This document shows, one piece after another, positions 25,177 through 34,352 of a stretch of 64,000 bases of DNA (its first letter is position 1; every line of letters begins with the position of its first letter). The translations under genes and the position numbers were made by a program. The stretch is from NCBI RefSeq assembly GCF_002163755.1, contig NZ_CP015864.1, positions 868,001 through 932,000 on the forward strand, read 5' to 3'. The DNA is from Vibrio campbellii CAIM 519 = NBRC 15631 = ATCC 25920 (GTDB lineage: Bacteria > Pseudomonadota > Gammaproteobacteria > Enterobacterales > Vibrionaceae). Below the pieces are notes generated by a model, which worked only from the letters and a program-made list of their open reading frames with translations, did not search any database and was not told where the DNA came from.

Positions 25177-27150
25177 ATGCGCGAGAGCAACAGAGTCTGG
25201 CAGCCGACGGAAGATCGAATCGAGCAAGCCAATATCACGCAGTTTATCGAACACATTAATCGACAGGGTTTCGAGCTCAAAAACTACTCTGATTTGCACC
25301 AATGGTCATTGGAGCACAACGAGCATTTTTGGAAAGAGGTTTGGCAGTTTTGTGACTTGATTGGAACGCAAGGAAATACAATCAAAACGCAAGGTGAGAA
25401 CCGCTGGCAATCGTCTATGTCAAACCGCGACACCGTGTGGTTCCCTCAAGCACAAGTTAACTATGCAGAGAATCTACTCAGCTTGGCAGAGAAACAAGCC
25501 GATGAGCTGGCAATTTGGTTCGAAAATGAACGCGGAGATAAACAGACCTACACATGGAAAGAGCTGTGTAATGAGGTCTCGAGCGTTCAGCAATGGTTGG
25601 TAGAGTGCGGCATCAAGCAAGGTGATGTGGTTGCTGGCTATTTACCCTATATGCCACAAACCGTTATTGCAATGCTAGCCACCACCAGCTTAGGTGCAAC
25701 TTGGACGTCTACCTCCCCTGATTTTGGCGTAGAAAGCGTTATTGAGCGCTTCGGGCAAGTGAAGCCGAAAGTCCTGTTCACCTGCGATGGTTATACCTTC
25801 AGTGGCAAGACCTTCGATATGTCGGAGAAGAACCATCACATCGCGGATCATCTTGATGGGCTAAGACAAGTGTGTCAGATCGGTTACCTCAAACCGAATG
25901 TGTTTGAGTTCGACGTTTGTACTCACGATTGGCAAAACATCACTAATCAGTATTCCCCTGCTCCATTGCATTTCACTCGTGTGGAATTCAATAGCCCGCT
26001 GTTTGTGCTTTATTCCTCCGGCACGACGGGCAAGCCTAAGTGCATCGTGCACTCTGTTGGCGGCACGATTCTTAATCACCTAAAGGAGCATCAACTCCAT
26101 TCAGATATCCAGCCTAAAGATCGTGTTTTTTATTACACCACATGTGGTTGGATGATGTGGAACTGGCACGTGTCTGCCCTTGCAAGCGGCGCCTGCTTGG
26201 TGATTTTCGATGGTAGCCCTGTTTATCCGACATCTAATGTGTTGTGGGATTTAGCGCAGCGTGCAAAAGTAAGTCTCTTCGGAACTGCCGCCAAGTATCT
26301 AGAAGCGATAGAAAAAACCGGACTGTCGCCAATCAAAGATTACTCACTCCCTGCTTTAAAAACGCTGTGCTCTACTGGCTCTGTGCTTTATCCAGAACAG
26401 TTTGATTACGTCTATCAACACATCAAGCAAGACCTCCATTTGGCTTCCATCTCAGGCGGCACAGACATCTGTGGTTGCTTTGTATTAGGCAACCCTATCT
26501 CGCCTGTTTATCGTGGTGAGTGCCAGTACGCGGGCTTGGGCATTGATGTTCAAGTGTTCGACTCACGAGGTCAAAGTGTTAATGAGCAGCGCGGAGAGCT
26601 CGTCTGCACCAACTCCATGCCTAACTTCCCTGTCGGCTTTTGGAACGATACAGGTGAACGCTACCACAGTGCCTATTGGAACAAGTTCGATAATATCTGG
26701 CACCACGGTGATGATGTAGAACGCAGCGCGAACGGTGGCCTCATTTTCTATGGTCGCAGCGATGCATTATTGAACCCTGGCGGTGTGCGCATCGGTACTG
26801 CGGAAATTTATCAACAAGTGAATGCTATTGAAGGCATTGTCGATTCTATCGCTGTAGGTAAAGAAGTCGATCGTAATGAGCAAATCTGGCTGTTTGTGCA
26901 GACCACTTCGGGTGTCACTTTAGATGACGGATTAGTATCAGAGATTAAGTCGCGCCTTAAAACGTCCTGCTCACCAAGGCATGTACCAAGCCAAATATTC
27001 GCTATCAGCGACATTCCAAAAACGCGCTCAGGAAAGTTGGTAGAACTTGCGGTCAAACAAGTCATAAATGGTAAGGAAGTTGAGAACTTAGGTGCGATTG
27101 CTAACCCAGAAGTTTTGGTGGAAATAAAGAGATATTCATTCCAAAGTTAG
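25177..27150 (+). CDS. Acetoacetyl-CoA synthetase
   Basis: A 657-residue adenylate-forming enzyme of the acetoacetate-CoA ligase type. The N-terminal region (EHNEHFWKEVWQFCDLIG) and the AMP-binding signature LYSSGTTGKPKCIVHSVGG, then TTCGWMMWN and the C-terminal lysine region IPKTRSGKLVEL are seen. It activates acetoacetate, the end product of tyrosine degradation and ketone bodies, which fits its position beside phhAB. The ribosome-binding site GAGGGG precedes the ATG. Confidence 0.92.
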   Translation: MRESNRVWQPTEDRIEQANITQFIEHINRQGFELKNYSDLHQWSLEHNEHFWKEVWQFCDLIGTQGNTIKTQGENRWQSSMSNRDTVWFPQAQVNYAENLLSLAEKQADELAIWFENERGDKQTYTWKELCNEVSSVQQWLVECGIKQGDVVAGYLPYMPQTVIAMLATTSLGATWTSTSPDFGVESVIERFGQVKPKVLFTCDGYTFSGKTFDMSEKNHHIADHLDGLRQVCQIGYLKPNVFEFDVCTHDWQNITNQYSPAPLHFTRVEFNSPLFVLYSSGTTGKPKCIVHSVGGTILNHLKEHQLHSDIQPKDRVFYYTTCGWMMWNWHVSALASGACLVIFDGSPVYPTSNVLWDLAQRAKVSLFGTAAKYLEAIEKTGLSPIKDYSLPALKTLCSTGSVLYPEQFDYVYQHIKQDLHLASISGGTDICGCFVLGNPISPVYRGECQYAGLGIDVQVFDSRGQSVNEQRGELVCTNSMPNFPVGFWNDTGERYHSAYWNKFDNIWHHGDDVERSANGGLIFYGRSDALLNPGGVRIGTAEIYQQVNAIEGIVDSIAVGKEVDRNEQIWLFVQTTSGVTLDDGLVSEIKSRLKTSCSPRHVPSQIFAISDIPKTRSGKLVELAVKQVINGKEVENLGAIANPEVLVEIKRYSFQS

Positions 27151-27294
27151 CGTTATGCCGAATATTTAGCCATACACTCAACAAGAAGTGTGAAACGAAA
27201 CCAATTTACAGAGTGTATGCATTGCAAGGCTTTGCAACCATATGATTACATTCGCTCGTCTATTCAACAAACTATATAAAATGGATGTAATTGT

Positions 27295-29103
27295 ATGATC
27301 AGGCGAGATATTTATTGCATGATGTCAGGCTTGGCGCTTGTAGCGCTAACTGGGTGTGGAGGAGGCGGTGACAGCGGTGGCTCAAAAGCATCAAGCTCCA
27401 TCTCCATGGCTGAAACCAGCTTCAAGACGGAGTCAAGCGCGTACTACTCAGCTTATGTCGAAGTCCCTTTCCGCGTCAACTACGTGGAAGGTGATGACCT
27501 GTACTACGGCGTATTAACCGATACCGGCAACTTACTTTCTGATGTTTTTTTCTACTTCAATGAAGACGGAAGTGGTTATGCATCGGTCACATTCAAAAGA
27601 GGTTATGAGATCGGAAACGGCGAAAAATCGACAACTGCGCAGTTTGCTATATGTCATGACATAAACTGTGACAAACACTATTCTGGCTCTCCAATAGATG
27701 TGACGTTAACGAATGAGGTTACTCTTGATCAGAAAGTTGAGCTTATTGTTCCGAAAATTGATGTTGCAGCTGATTACAGCGAAAGCTTTGTCTCCAAAGA
27801 TGTTTCAGATGCCATCGCTCTTTCTGGCTCCAATCTCTACAATCTAAATATAAATGCCGACGAAAACAGCTCGGTAATTTCATACGTTTCACCGAGTGTT
27901 TCGAATACAAATGTAAACCTTTACATGCAAATGGAAGATCCTATCTTCCTTGGTACGGGAACATTTGATACGGAAATAACCGTAAATGCGTGTTTTGATA
28001 ATAGCTGTTACTACCCTATTGAAGGTAGCCCTCTAACTGTCCCGGTTAGTTACACGATCACAGATTATTTGACACCAGGCCCTGACGAAGGTTTGCCTGA
28101 TACGCCTGCGGCAGGAACCGAGGTAACCTTTGATGGCGCATCTCGCCATAACGTGGTCGACTCTACATACTCTGACGCTTTAAATGTCATCGCCGTTGTT
28201 TCAAATTCGCCTAAAAATGCGATTTATTTTTATGATCTCAACGACTCTAAGTCATACGAATTTGAACTTGGTAAGTACCCATCTTCAGTAGACGTAGATA
28301 ACATAAATGGGACAAATCGTTTTGTCGTTGGACATGATGCGATGATCACAACATTTGATTACAACGCAACTTCGCCGCTGAGTACTGTCGCGTCAAATGT
28401 ATTCACATCACAAAACATTTATGACCTCTCTACTAATGGTAACTTCGTATGGACATTGCCCACAGACGACCAATGGGCGGGGTTGCAGATCATTGATCTA
28501 GGAACTGGGGCTGTAACGTCAACCGGTGGCTGGAATTACTATGCTCAATCAGTGCTTAAAATGGACCCATCAGGAAGTGCTTTATATAGTTTATCCACAA
28601 CAGTAAGCCCTGGAGATATTTCGAGAACCGACATTACGGACGCAGCAAGCCCGAGTGATCCAATTGATTCACCATACCATGGTGACTATGAGTTCTGCCG
28701 TAACTTCTGGTTTAATCATGCAGGCACATACATTTACACAGAATGTGGAGTTAGGCTAAATGCGTCAGGAGATGCAGCATTTGACATGACTTATGCAGGT
28801 AAGATCACGCTACCAGATAATGACTATACTTGGCCTTATATTGAGACAATTCAGTCTCTCGATGAATCTCATAACGGCAAAGAGGTCGCAATCGCACTGG
28901 CGGGAGCACAGAATAGAGTCGCTATTTTGAACTCTTTGTACCTAACTGAAATGGAGACGTTCAGCCTTCCAAATACAACCGTTAATGGTTCTAGCTATAC
29001 AACGGTTCCTAAGTTTGTCTTTTATGATAAAGATGGCAAGCTAAATATTGTTGGTGATGCAACGGTTAATGGCATTTCCCATACCGTCATCATCCAAAAA
29101 TAA
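27295..29103 (+). CDS. Predicted outer-membrane or surface lipoprotein, beta-propeller-like, unknown function
   Basis: 602 residues with a clear lipobox (ALVALTGCGGGGDSGG, Cys21) followed by a Gly/Ser linker. The N-terminal half has beta-sandwich-like segments with paired cysteines (AICHDINCD, ACFDNSC). The C-terminal half has strand-rich repeats (NVIAVVSNSPKNAIYFYDL, FVVGHDAMITTFDY, SALYSLS) consistent with a beta propeller. No named family was recognised. It is a single gene with its own terminator. Confidence 0.65.
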   Translation: MIRRDIYCMMSGLALVALTGCGGGGDSGGSKASSSISMAETSFKTESSAYYSAYVEVPFRVNYVEGDDLYYGVLTDTGNLLSDVFFYFNEDGSGYASVTFKRGYEIGNGEKSTTAQFAICHDINCDKHYSGSPIDVTLTNEVTLDQKVELIVPKIDVAADYSESFVSKDVSDAIALSGSNLYNLNINADENSSVISYVSPSVSNTNVNLYMQMEDPIFLGTGTFDTEITVNACFDNSCYYPIEGSPLTVPVSYTITDYLTPGPDEGLPDTPAAGTEVTFDGASRHNVVDSTYSDALNVIAVVSNSPKNAIYFYDLNDSKSYEFELGKYPSSVDVDNINGTNRFVVGHDAMITTFDYNATSPLSTVASNVFTSQNIYDLSTNGNFVWTLPTDDQWAGLQIIDLGTGAVTSTGGWNYYAQSVLKMDPSGSALYSLSTTVSPGDISRTDITDAASPSDPIDSPYHGDYEFCRNFWFNHAGTYIYTECGVRLNASGDAAFDMTYAGKITLPDNDYTWPYIETIQSLDESHNGKEVAIALAGAQNRVAILNSLYLTEMETFSLPNTTVNGSSYTTVPKFVFYDKDGKLNIVGDATVNGISHTVIIQK

Positions 29104-29120
29104 CGAAAGTTTGGAAACAA

Positions 29121-29146
29121 AAAAGCGAGCTAAATAGCTCGCTTTT
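29121..29146. terminator. Bidirectional terminator
   Basis: AAAAGCGAGC / GCTCGCTTTT stem with a 6-nt loop between convergent genes. Confidence 0.88.
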
Positions 29147-29166
29147 CTTATGTTCTTTATCGGGAA

Positions 29167-29742
29167 TTAACGGCGACCTACGCCCATTAAAACTGACATT
29201 GTGTGACCGTCTGATGTAACTTCGAAGACTTTCTTCGTTTCTACCTCAGTAAAGCCTGCTTTGATAAGTGCGTTTTCTGATTTCGCTAGCGTGAAGCCTT
29301 CTTTTGCTGAATCTGCGATCCAGTCAAAATGCACGAAGTGACCACCAGCGTTAAGTAACGAATGAGCAATCTCTAGAGACGTTTCGTAATCTTCGATGAA
29401 CGCCAACACTGAAGAAGCAACGACTAGGTCAAATTGACCACGGAATGCTGGGTGCTGAGCGACTAGACCACGCGTCAATGCGTCAACAACCGGTTCTACA
29501 TTCTCTAGCTCTTTCTTATCAAGCTCTTCAATCATGGCCTCAGATGCATCCAGCGCCACAATCTCTTTTGCGGATGGCGACAATAGTTGGCTTAACTGCC
29601 CTGTCCCACATCCAAAATCCAATACTTTAATGCCATCAAGCTGAGTAAGCTGTTGTAACTGTGCAAACACCGACTGAGCAAATTGATCTGTTGCTGGGTT
29701 AGATTCCCAGTTCTTTGCTAAGCCGTCCCAATCTTGTGCCAT
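29167..29742 (-). CDS. Class I SAM-dependent methyltransferase
   Basis: 191 residues with the Rossmann-type SAM-binding motif VLDFGCGTGQLSQLLS (about 46-61), EIVALDASEAMIEEL, and the motif DLVVASSVLAFIED. The substrate is unknown. ATG 29742 is preceded by GGAGG at an ideal distance; an in-frame ATG four codons earlier and a longer upstream frame (to 29865) are less likely. Divergent from a LysR regulator 172 bp away. Confidence 0.82.
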   Translation of the reverse strand: MAQDWDGLAKNWESNPATDQFAQSVFAQLQQLTQLDGIKVLDFGCGTGQLSQLLSPSAKEIVALDASEAMIEELDKKELENVEPVVDALTRGLVAQHPAFRGQFDLVVASSVLAFIEDYETSLEIAHSLLNAGGHFVHFDWIADSAKEGFTLAKSENALIKAGFTEVETKKVFEVTSDGHTMSVLMGVGRR

Positions 29743-29914
29743 CGTGGCCTCCATGTTCACTTCTTGTAACCCCCATAGATTACCGCAAAAACGCCAAAAC
29801 ACCATAGACTTATCTGGCGAATCCGCGTTTTTTTCGATAATCTTTCTAGGCGTCAGTACGTTCATTCGTCTACGTTATCGATTCTCATCATTTTAGTTTA
29901 GGTCTTTTTTAATC

Positions 29915-30793
29915 ATGAACTTATCGCAAGTTGAAGCCTTTTGTACCATTGCCGAATATGGCTCCGTATCGGAGGCCGCTCGGCAACTCAACTGCAACCG
30001 TACTAAGCTCAGTATGGCGATAAAAGCGCTTGAAAAAGACTTAGACGTCGAGCTATTTACTCGTACGGGCAATCAACTCACGCTCTCGGAAGCGGGGAAA
30101 GCCATTTTTAAAGACTGCGAAAACTTGCTAGTAACCGCACAGCGAATCAAAAAGACCTGCGCGCAAGTTTCTGATGGCTTCAACGCTGAGGTATGGGTGG
30201 CGCGTGATGATTCACTGCCAGATGAATTGTGGCAAGAACTCTCGCATACGCTGAATAACCGCTTCCCTTCCACTACATTCAACCTGATTCTCGCATCCAG
30301 TGGTGACTTGGCTAACTTAGTCAGCACCCAACAGGTCGACTTTGCGTTTGGTGTCGATTATGAACGAGTGGATGATCCGCACATCGTTTATAACCCACTT
30401 GGTAAAATTCGCATGATGTCAGTCTGCGGCTTCGATCACCAACTCAGTAAAATGCGCCGCGTAACCGATGAAGACCTTCGTAATCAGATGCAAGCGTTGA
30501 TGGTGTACTTGAATGAAAAAGACAACCCGGAGCTACACCCCTTTTCTACTCGATACATTGGTTTCTCCAGCTTTGACTACATGCTAAATACCATTTTAGA
30601 AGAAGATGCATGGGGGGTGTTGCCAGAACCATTGATCCGACATTATTTGAGACATCAGAAACTTGCGGTGATCAAACACACCTATGGTTTGACGCAAGAA
30701 GACTACTGCATGTTCGTTCCAAACGGACAAACAGAGCACCCTGCAATGAGTTGGCTGGCTGACAAATTAAGCGAGTATTTATTCGACTTCTAA
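29915..30793 (+). CDS. LysR-family transcriptional regulator
   Basis: 292 residues. The N-terminal winged helix-turn-helix is clear: LSQVEAFCTIAEYGSVSEAA, then NRTKLSMAIKALEKDLDVELFTR; the C-terminal periplasmic-binding-like effector domain follows. It is divergent from the methyltransferase gene, the usual arrangement of a LysR regulator and its target, but the target is not proven. Effector unknown. Confidence 0.9.
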   Translation: MNLSQVEAFCTIAEYGSVSEAARQLNCNRTKLSMAIKALEKDLDVELFTRTGNQLTLSEAGKAIFKDCENLLVTAQRIKKTCAQVSDGFNAEVWVARDDSLPDELWQELSHTLNNRFPSTTFNLILASSGDLANLVSTQQVDFAFGVDYERVDDPHIVYNPLGKIRMMSVCGFDHQLSKMRRVTDEDLRNQMQALMVYLNEKDNPELHPFSTRYIGFSSFDYMLNTILEEDAWGVLPEPLIRHYLRHQKLAVIKHTYGLTQEDYCMFVPNGQTEHPAMSWLADKLSEYLFDF

Positions 30794-30968
30794 ACATATT
30801 ACAGTGAGCGTCAATTATATTGACGGCAAGATTTAAACGTAAGCTTTTGAAAAATAAAAATATAAATCAGAATTAGCATTTTATCGTTTAATTGTCACAC
30901 AGTTTTCATTTGCTTAAATTTGCCCTAAGGAGAAGAATGTAAGGGTGTAATAATTTAAGGCATCTTTT

Positions 30969-31862
30969 ATGTGTGACAGGACAAGCAAAAACGAAAACAG
31001 TATCTTAACCTTCTCAGCCCTTTTAGCATCAGGGTTTGCTGTCGGAGGCATGGTACTTGGCTTGCTTGTTGGGTCGATCGTCATTGTATTTGACGGTGTT
31101 TATTCTCTAGTCAGTCTGCTGTTAACTTTATTGTCGCTGGCAGCATCTCACTACATCAGCAAGCCATCAAAATCTATTTTCCCTTTCGGCAAAGCTGTAC
31201 TTGAACCTATCGTTATCGCTATCAAAGCAGCGGTTATTCTCATTGTTGTTGCTTTCTCATTGTTCTCAGCGGTAACCGCGTTAATGTCTGGCGGCCGTGA
31301 GGTAGACGCTTCAATCGCAACCATCTTCGGTGTGGTTAACGTGATTGGCTGTAGTTACGCTTGGTGGTTTATGGCGAAGAAAAGTCGTCGTTTCTCATCA
31401 GGTTTAATCGAAGCCGAGAAAAAGCAATGGCAAATGGATACGCTATTAAGTGTGGCAGTCACAGCGGGTTTCATCGCAGCATGGTTAGTATCATTAACGC
31501 CATACGCCCACTACGCAGTGTATGCAGACCCAATGATGATGGTATTGATGGGCTTTTATTTCCTTAAAGTACCATTCGATATGCTAGTTGGTGCTCTGCG
31601 TGAACTGCTAATGATGACACCAAGCAAAGAGCTGTGTCAGAGCGTTGGTAAAGATGTTCTTGAGATTGAAAAAGTGACTGAGCACCAATTGAAACTGGCT
31701 GGCGTTACTAAAGTTGGTCAGGAACTGCGAGTAAATGTGGACGTGCATGTGGATGACGACACACTAGAGCTTGATACGCTAGAGCACACTCGTAAGCAGC
31801 TTACTAAGCGACTATCGAAGCACAGATTCAAGCTTCAGTTACAATTGAACGTCGCTTATTAG
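30969..31862 (+). CDS. Cation diffusion facilitator family membrane protein with altered metal site
   Basis: 297 residues with about six transmembrane helices and a C-terminal cytoplasmic domain (VTKVGQELRVNVDVHVDDDT), the layout of CDF transporters. In the transport site, helix 2 reads FDGVYSLVS where zinc transporters have DxxxD, so the second Asp is Ser; helix 5 reads QWQMD where zinc transporters have HxxxD, so the His is Gln. Zinc/H+ exchange as in YiiP is therefore doubtful; another cation or a regulatory role is possible. Monocistronic with its own terminator. Confidence 0.8.
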   Translation: MCDRTSKNENSILTFSALLASGFAVGGMVLGLLVGSIVIVFDGVYSLVSLLLTLLSLAASHYISKPSKSIFPFGKAVLEPIVIAIKAAVILIVVAFSLFSAVTALMSGGREVDASIATIFGVVNVIGCSYAWWFMAKKSRRFSSGLIEAEKKQWQMDTLLSVAVTAGFIAAWLVSLTPYAHYAVYADPMMMVLMGFYFLKVPFDMLVGALRELLMMTPSKELCQSVGKDVLEIEKVTEHQLKLAGVTKVGQELRVNVDVHVDDDTLELDTLEHTRKQLTKRLSKHRFKLQLQLNVAY

Positions 31863-31890
31863 AGCGCCACCAAGAATCATCAGAGCTCAA

Positions 31891-31920
31891 AAAAAAGCTC
31901 CCATCCTCGGGAGCTTTTTT
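31891..31920 (+). terminator. Terminator of the CDF gene
   Basis: AAAAAAGCTCCC / GGGAGCTTTTTT stem with a short loop. Confidence 0.9.
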
Positions 31921-31939
31921 CATTTATTCAATTAATGCA

Positions 31940-32172
31940 CTGCCCCCCTCCAACTTCCCCTTTTATCGACTAACACTGCCTTGCATTTGATTAAGGAGTT
32001 CAAGGGGGAAAGCTATTCTTTGCAAACTTCAGCTCGCCATTCTTCTACTGATCCGGCGAATGCTAACAATGAGCAATGAATTATTCTCGAATACAGGACC
32101 AGTCCCTCCCCTTTGGCTCAGAGGGTTGAGAGCTTAGATGCCAAATACATGGGGAGGTTAGGAGGGGTTGGT
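31940..32172. repeat. Intergenic repeat-like element with C-rich/G-rich inverted ends
   Basis: The left part has CCCCCCTCCAACTTCCCCTT and the right part TGGGGAGGTTAGGAGGGG, which are largely complementary; an inner CCTCCCC (near 32106) pairs with GGGGAGG (near 32152). No supported gene lies inside. Such GC-skewed palindromic blocks are common between vibrio genes; the exact family is not known to me. Confidence 0.4.
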
Positions 32173-32180
32173 ATATTGAA

Positions 32181-33083
32181 TTACCCAGCCGCTTCGCGCT
32201 TCTCTTTGGTGACTAACCAACACATCAGCGAACCAACCGTTACCATTACGACGCCTTGCCAGAAGCTGTGGCTTAGAGTGACGCCTAGAATAATAGAAGA
32301 AAACAGAGCAGAGAAAATCGGCGTAAAGTAAGACAAGGTGGCGAGAAACACCATATTGCCGCCAACAATCGCGATATTCCACAATCCATAGCCACCAGCC
32401 ATTAAAGCCGCAGAAGCCACTAAGTATCCCATCGCTTCCCAACTGAATGCCATTGGTGGCTCATCAGTAAAGGCGTATTTAATCCACAAAGAAATGGCTG
32501 TCGCGATAAAGAACAAAGTGATTGCATTGTGCTTTGATTGCTGTCTTTGAGTCAGATTGCAATACACCGCCCAGATGACTGCGCCTGCGAATGCCATGAA
32601 GTAAACAATCGGGTTGCTACTGATATTAGCCACTAACTGCGTTGGTGATAAACCGCTATCACCACTGACCGTCCAAGCCACACCAATAAACGCCAACGTT
32701 ACCGCAGGGTACAATAACCAGTTTGGCTTTTTATTACTTCCCAACACAGCAAACAATACAGTCAATGCTGGCCAAAGATAATTGACGATCGAGACTTCAA
32801 TCGCTTGAGAACGAGAATTGGAGTAACCCAATGCCAGCGCGAGGAAGATCTCGTAGCAGACAAACATCGCTCCACCCAGAACTAAATACTTGGGTGAGAA
32901 ATACGACAGTTTTGGGATGCCAACCACAATCAACAGAAAAATGGCGCTCAGCGAGTACAGCATGGCTGAGCCCCCTACTGGCCCCAAGCTTTCGGTCACC
33001 AATCTTGCGATGCCGAGTAAACAGCTCCAAGAAAGAATGGCGATACAACCGTAGAGGGTGAAACGAAATTGATAGGATTGCAT
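32181..33083 (-). CDS. yddG: Aromatic amino acid exporter YddG (DMT superfamily)
   Basis: A 300-residue, ten-helix DMT transporter. Segments such as ESLGPVGGSAMLYSLSA, CYEIFLALALGYS, QAIEVSIVNYLWPALTVLFA and the end HSFWQGVVMVTVGSLMCWL match E. coli YddG almost position by position. YddG exports aromatic amino acids and some toxic analogues. Monocistronic. The assignment is by memory of the E. coli sequence and is strong. Confidence 0.9.
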   Translation of the reverse strand: MQSYQFRFTLYGCIAILSWSCLLGIARLVTESLGPVGGSAMLYSLSAIFLLIVVGIPKLSYFSPKYLVLGGAMFVCYEIFLALALGYSNSRSQAIEVSIVNYLWPALTVLFAVLGSNKKPNWLLYPAVTLAFIGVAWTVSGDSGLSPTQLVANISSNPIVYFMAFAGAVIWAVYCNLTQRQQSKHNAITLFFIATAISLWIKYAFTDEPPMAFSWEAMGYLVASAALMAGGYGLWNIAIVGGNMVFLATLSYFTPIFSALFSSIILGVTLSHSFWQGVVMVTVGSLMCWLVTKEKREAAG

Positions 33084-33212
33084 ATTATCTATGTGACCTA
33101 GTGCTCATGAATGCCAAAGGAAACTGCAGCTTAACTCAAAAATGATCCGCTTCAACGTACTCTTTTTCAAAAATCGGTATAAAAACCACTCTATTAAGCG
33201 GTTGGAGTCGAT

Positions 33213-33359
33213 ATGAAACATTTTATACCTTCAAGTGTCATGCTGACACCGTTTGTTGTGCGCTACTATGATGAAGACGACGAGAGTGAAAGCGTTGAAA
33301 CACATTCGGAAGCGCGTGGTCTAGATAGTGAAGAACGACCTAAGGAACGTTCAGAGTAA
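33213..33359 (+). CDS. 48-residue acidic small protein upstream of elbB
   Basis: ATG 33213 has GGAG 5 nt upstream. The product begins MKHFIPSSVMLTPFVVRYYD and continues with a highly acidic, charged tail (EDDESESVETHSEARGLD, then EERPKERSE). No family was recognised. It ends 12 nt before the elbB start and should be co-transcribed. Coding status rests on the ribosome-binding site and spacing. Confidence 0.5.
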   Translation: MKHFIPSSVMLTPFVVRYYDEDDESESVETHSEARGLDSEERPKERSE

Positions 33360-33371
33360 AGGAATCCAATC

Positions 33372-34022
33372 ATGAAAAAAGTCGCAGTTATTTTAAGTGG
33401 CTCAGGCGTTTACGACGGTTCTGAGATCCACGAAGCCGTATTGGCTCTCTACGCCATCGAGAAAACAGGGGCAACTTGGCACTGCTTTGCACCTAACATT
33501 GACCAACTCCACGTCATCAACCACCTAACTGGTGACGAAATGGATGAAAAACGCAACGTCTTGATCGAATCGGCTCGTATCGCTCGCGGTAACATTGATG
33601 ATGTCGCCAAACTCAACATTGATGAATACGATGCCTTACTGCTTCCGGGTGGATTTGGTGCAGCGAAAAACTTAACCGACTTCGCCGCCTCAGGAGCGGA
33701 ATGTTCGATTAATACTCATGTAGCCCAAGCGTGTCGTGCATTCGCTCAAGCGGGCAAACCTGCGGGCTATTTATGCATCGCGCCAACCATTATCCCTCTG
33801 ATTTACGACCAAGGCGTACAAGGCACAATTGGTAACGATGAAGCAACGGCTGCTGCATTTGGTCACATGGGTGGAGAGCACGTAAGCTGTCAGGTAGATG
33901 AGATATACTTCGACGAGCAACACAACGTACTTTCAACTCCAGCTTATATGCTAGCGGAGAATATCTCTCAAGCTGCGTCAGGCATTGAAAAACTGGTTGA
34001 TAAGTTAGTCAAAATCGCCTAA
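33372..34022 (+). CDS. elbB: ElbB, glyoxalase/DJ-1-type isoprenoid biosynthesis protein
   Basis: 216 residues of the DJ-1/PfpI superfamily, ElbB branch. MKKVAVILSGSGVYDGSEIH at the start, LLPGGFGAAKNLTDFA in the middle and a nucleophile-elbow Cys in GYLCIAPTI are typical. E. coli ElbB has weak glyoxalase activity and was linked to isoprenoid production; the physiological substrate is not settled. Probably co-transcribed with the small upstream ORF. Confidence 0.92.
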   Translation: MKKVAVILSGSGVYDGSEIHEAVLALYAIEKTGATWHCFAPNIDQLHVINHLTGDEMDEKRNVLIESARIARGNIDDVAKLNIDEYDALLLPGGFGAAKNLTDFAASGAECSINTHVAQACRAFAQAGKPAGYLCIAPTIIPLIYDQGVQGTIGNDEATAAAFGHMGGEHVSCQVDEIYFDEQHNVLSTPAYMLAENISQAASGIEKLVDKLVKIA

Positions 34023-34053
34023 TTCGAGAACGTTTGCTTAAAACACACCATAC

Positions 34054-34090
34054 CCCCGTTGATAAAGAACATATTAATGGGGATTTTTTA
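34054..34090 (+). terminator. Weak terminator after elbB
   Basis: CCCCGTT / AATGGGG stem with a loop of about 15 nt and a following T-run. Confidence 0.4.
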
Positions 34091-34240
34091 TACTTTCTTC
34101 TCACTTAATCTAGAAACACACTAGCCCTATCATTCCTGCCAATCGTTTGCGTAATAAATGAATCATTTTCCATCTGTTGATTTAATGTTGCACTAACTCA
34201 CTGTGCAGCAAGACTAGCATCACATTTTCATCCTTAAAGG

Positions 34241-34256
34241 TACCTCTAAGGGGGTA
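34241..34256. promoter_or_regulatory. NarP/NarL-like 7-2-7 site upstream of adh
   Basis: TACCTCT-AA-GGGGGTA matches the heptamer inverted repeat TACYYMT-NN-AKRRGTA with one mismatch. It lies about 97 bp upstream of the Fe-ADH start and next to an FNR-like box. Confidence 0.5.
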
Positions 34257-34259
34257 ATC

Positions 34260-34273
34260 TTGTTCTAGATCAA
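34260..34273. promoter_or_regulatory. FNR-like box upstream of adh
   Basis: TTGTT-CTAG-ATCAA differs by one base from the FNR consensus TTGAT-N4-ATCAA. The centre lies 18 bp from the NarP-like site, suggesting joint anaerobic/nitrate control. Confidence 0.55.
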
Positions 34274-34352
34274 TCTCAACCAAGAATGGAGTATGCAAGA
34301 GTAAATGACAGATTAAGAAAGATTATTAAAAATAACGACGGAGCAATCCAAT

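Noticed and set aside
32113..32331. 72-codon plus-strand open frame
   Set aside because: It starts inside the GC-skewed repeat block and runs antisense into yddG.
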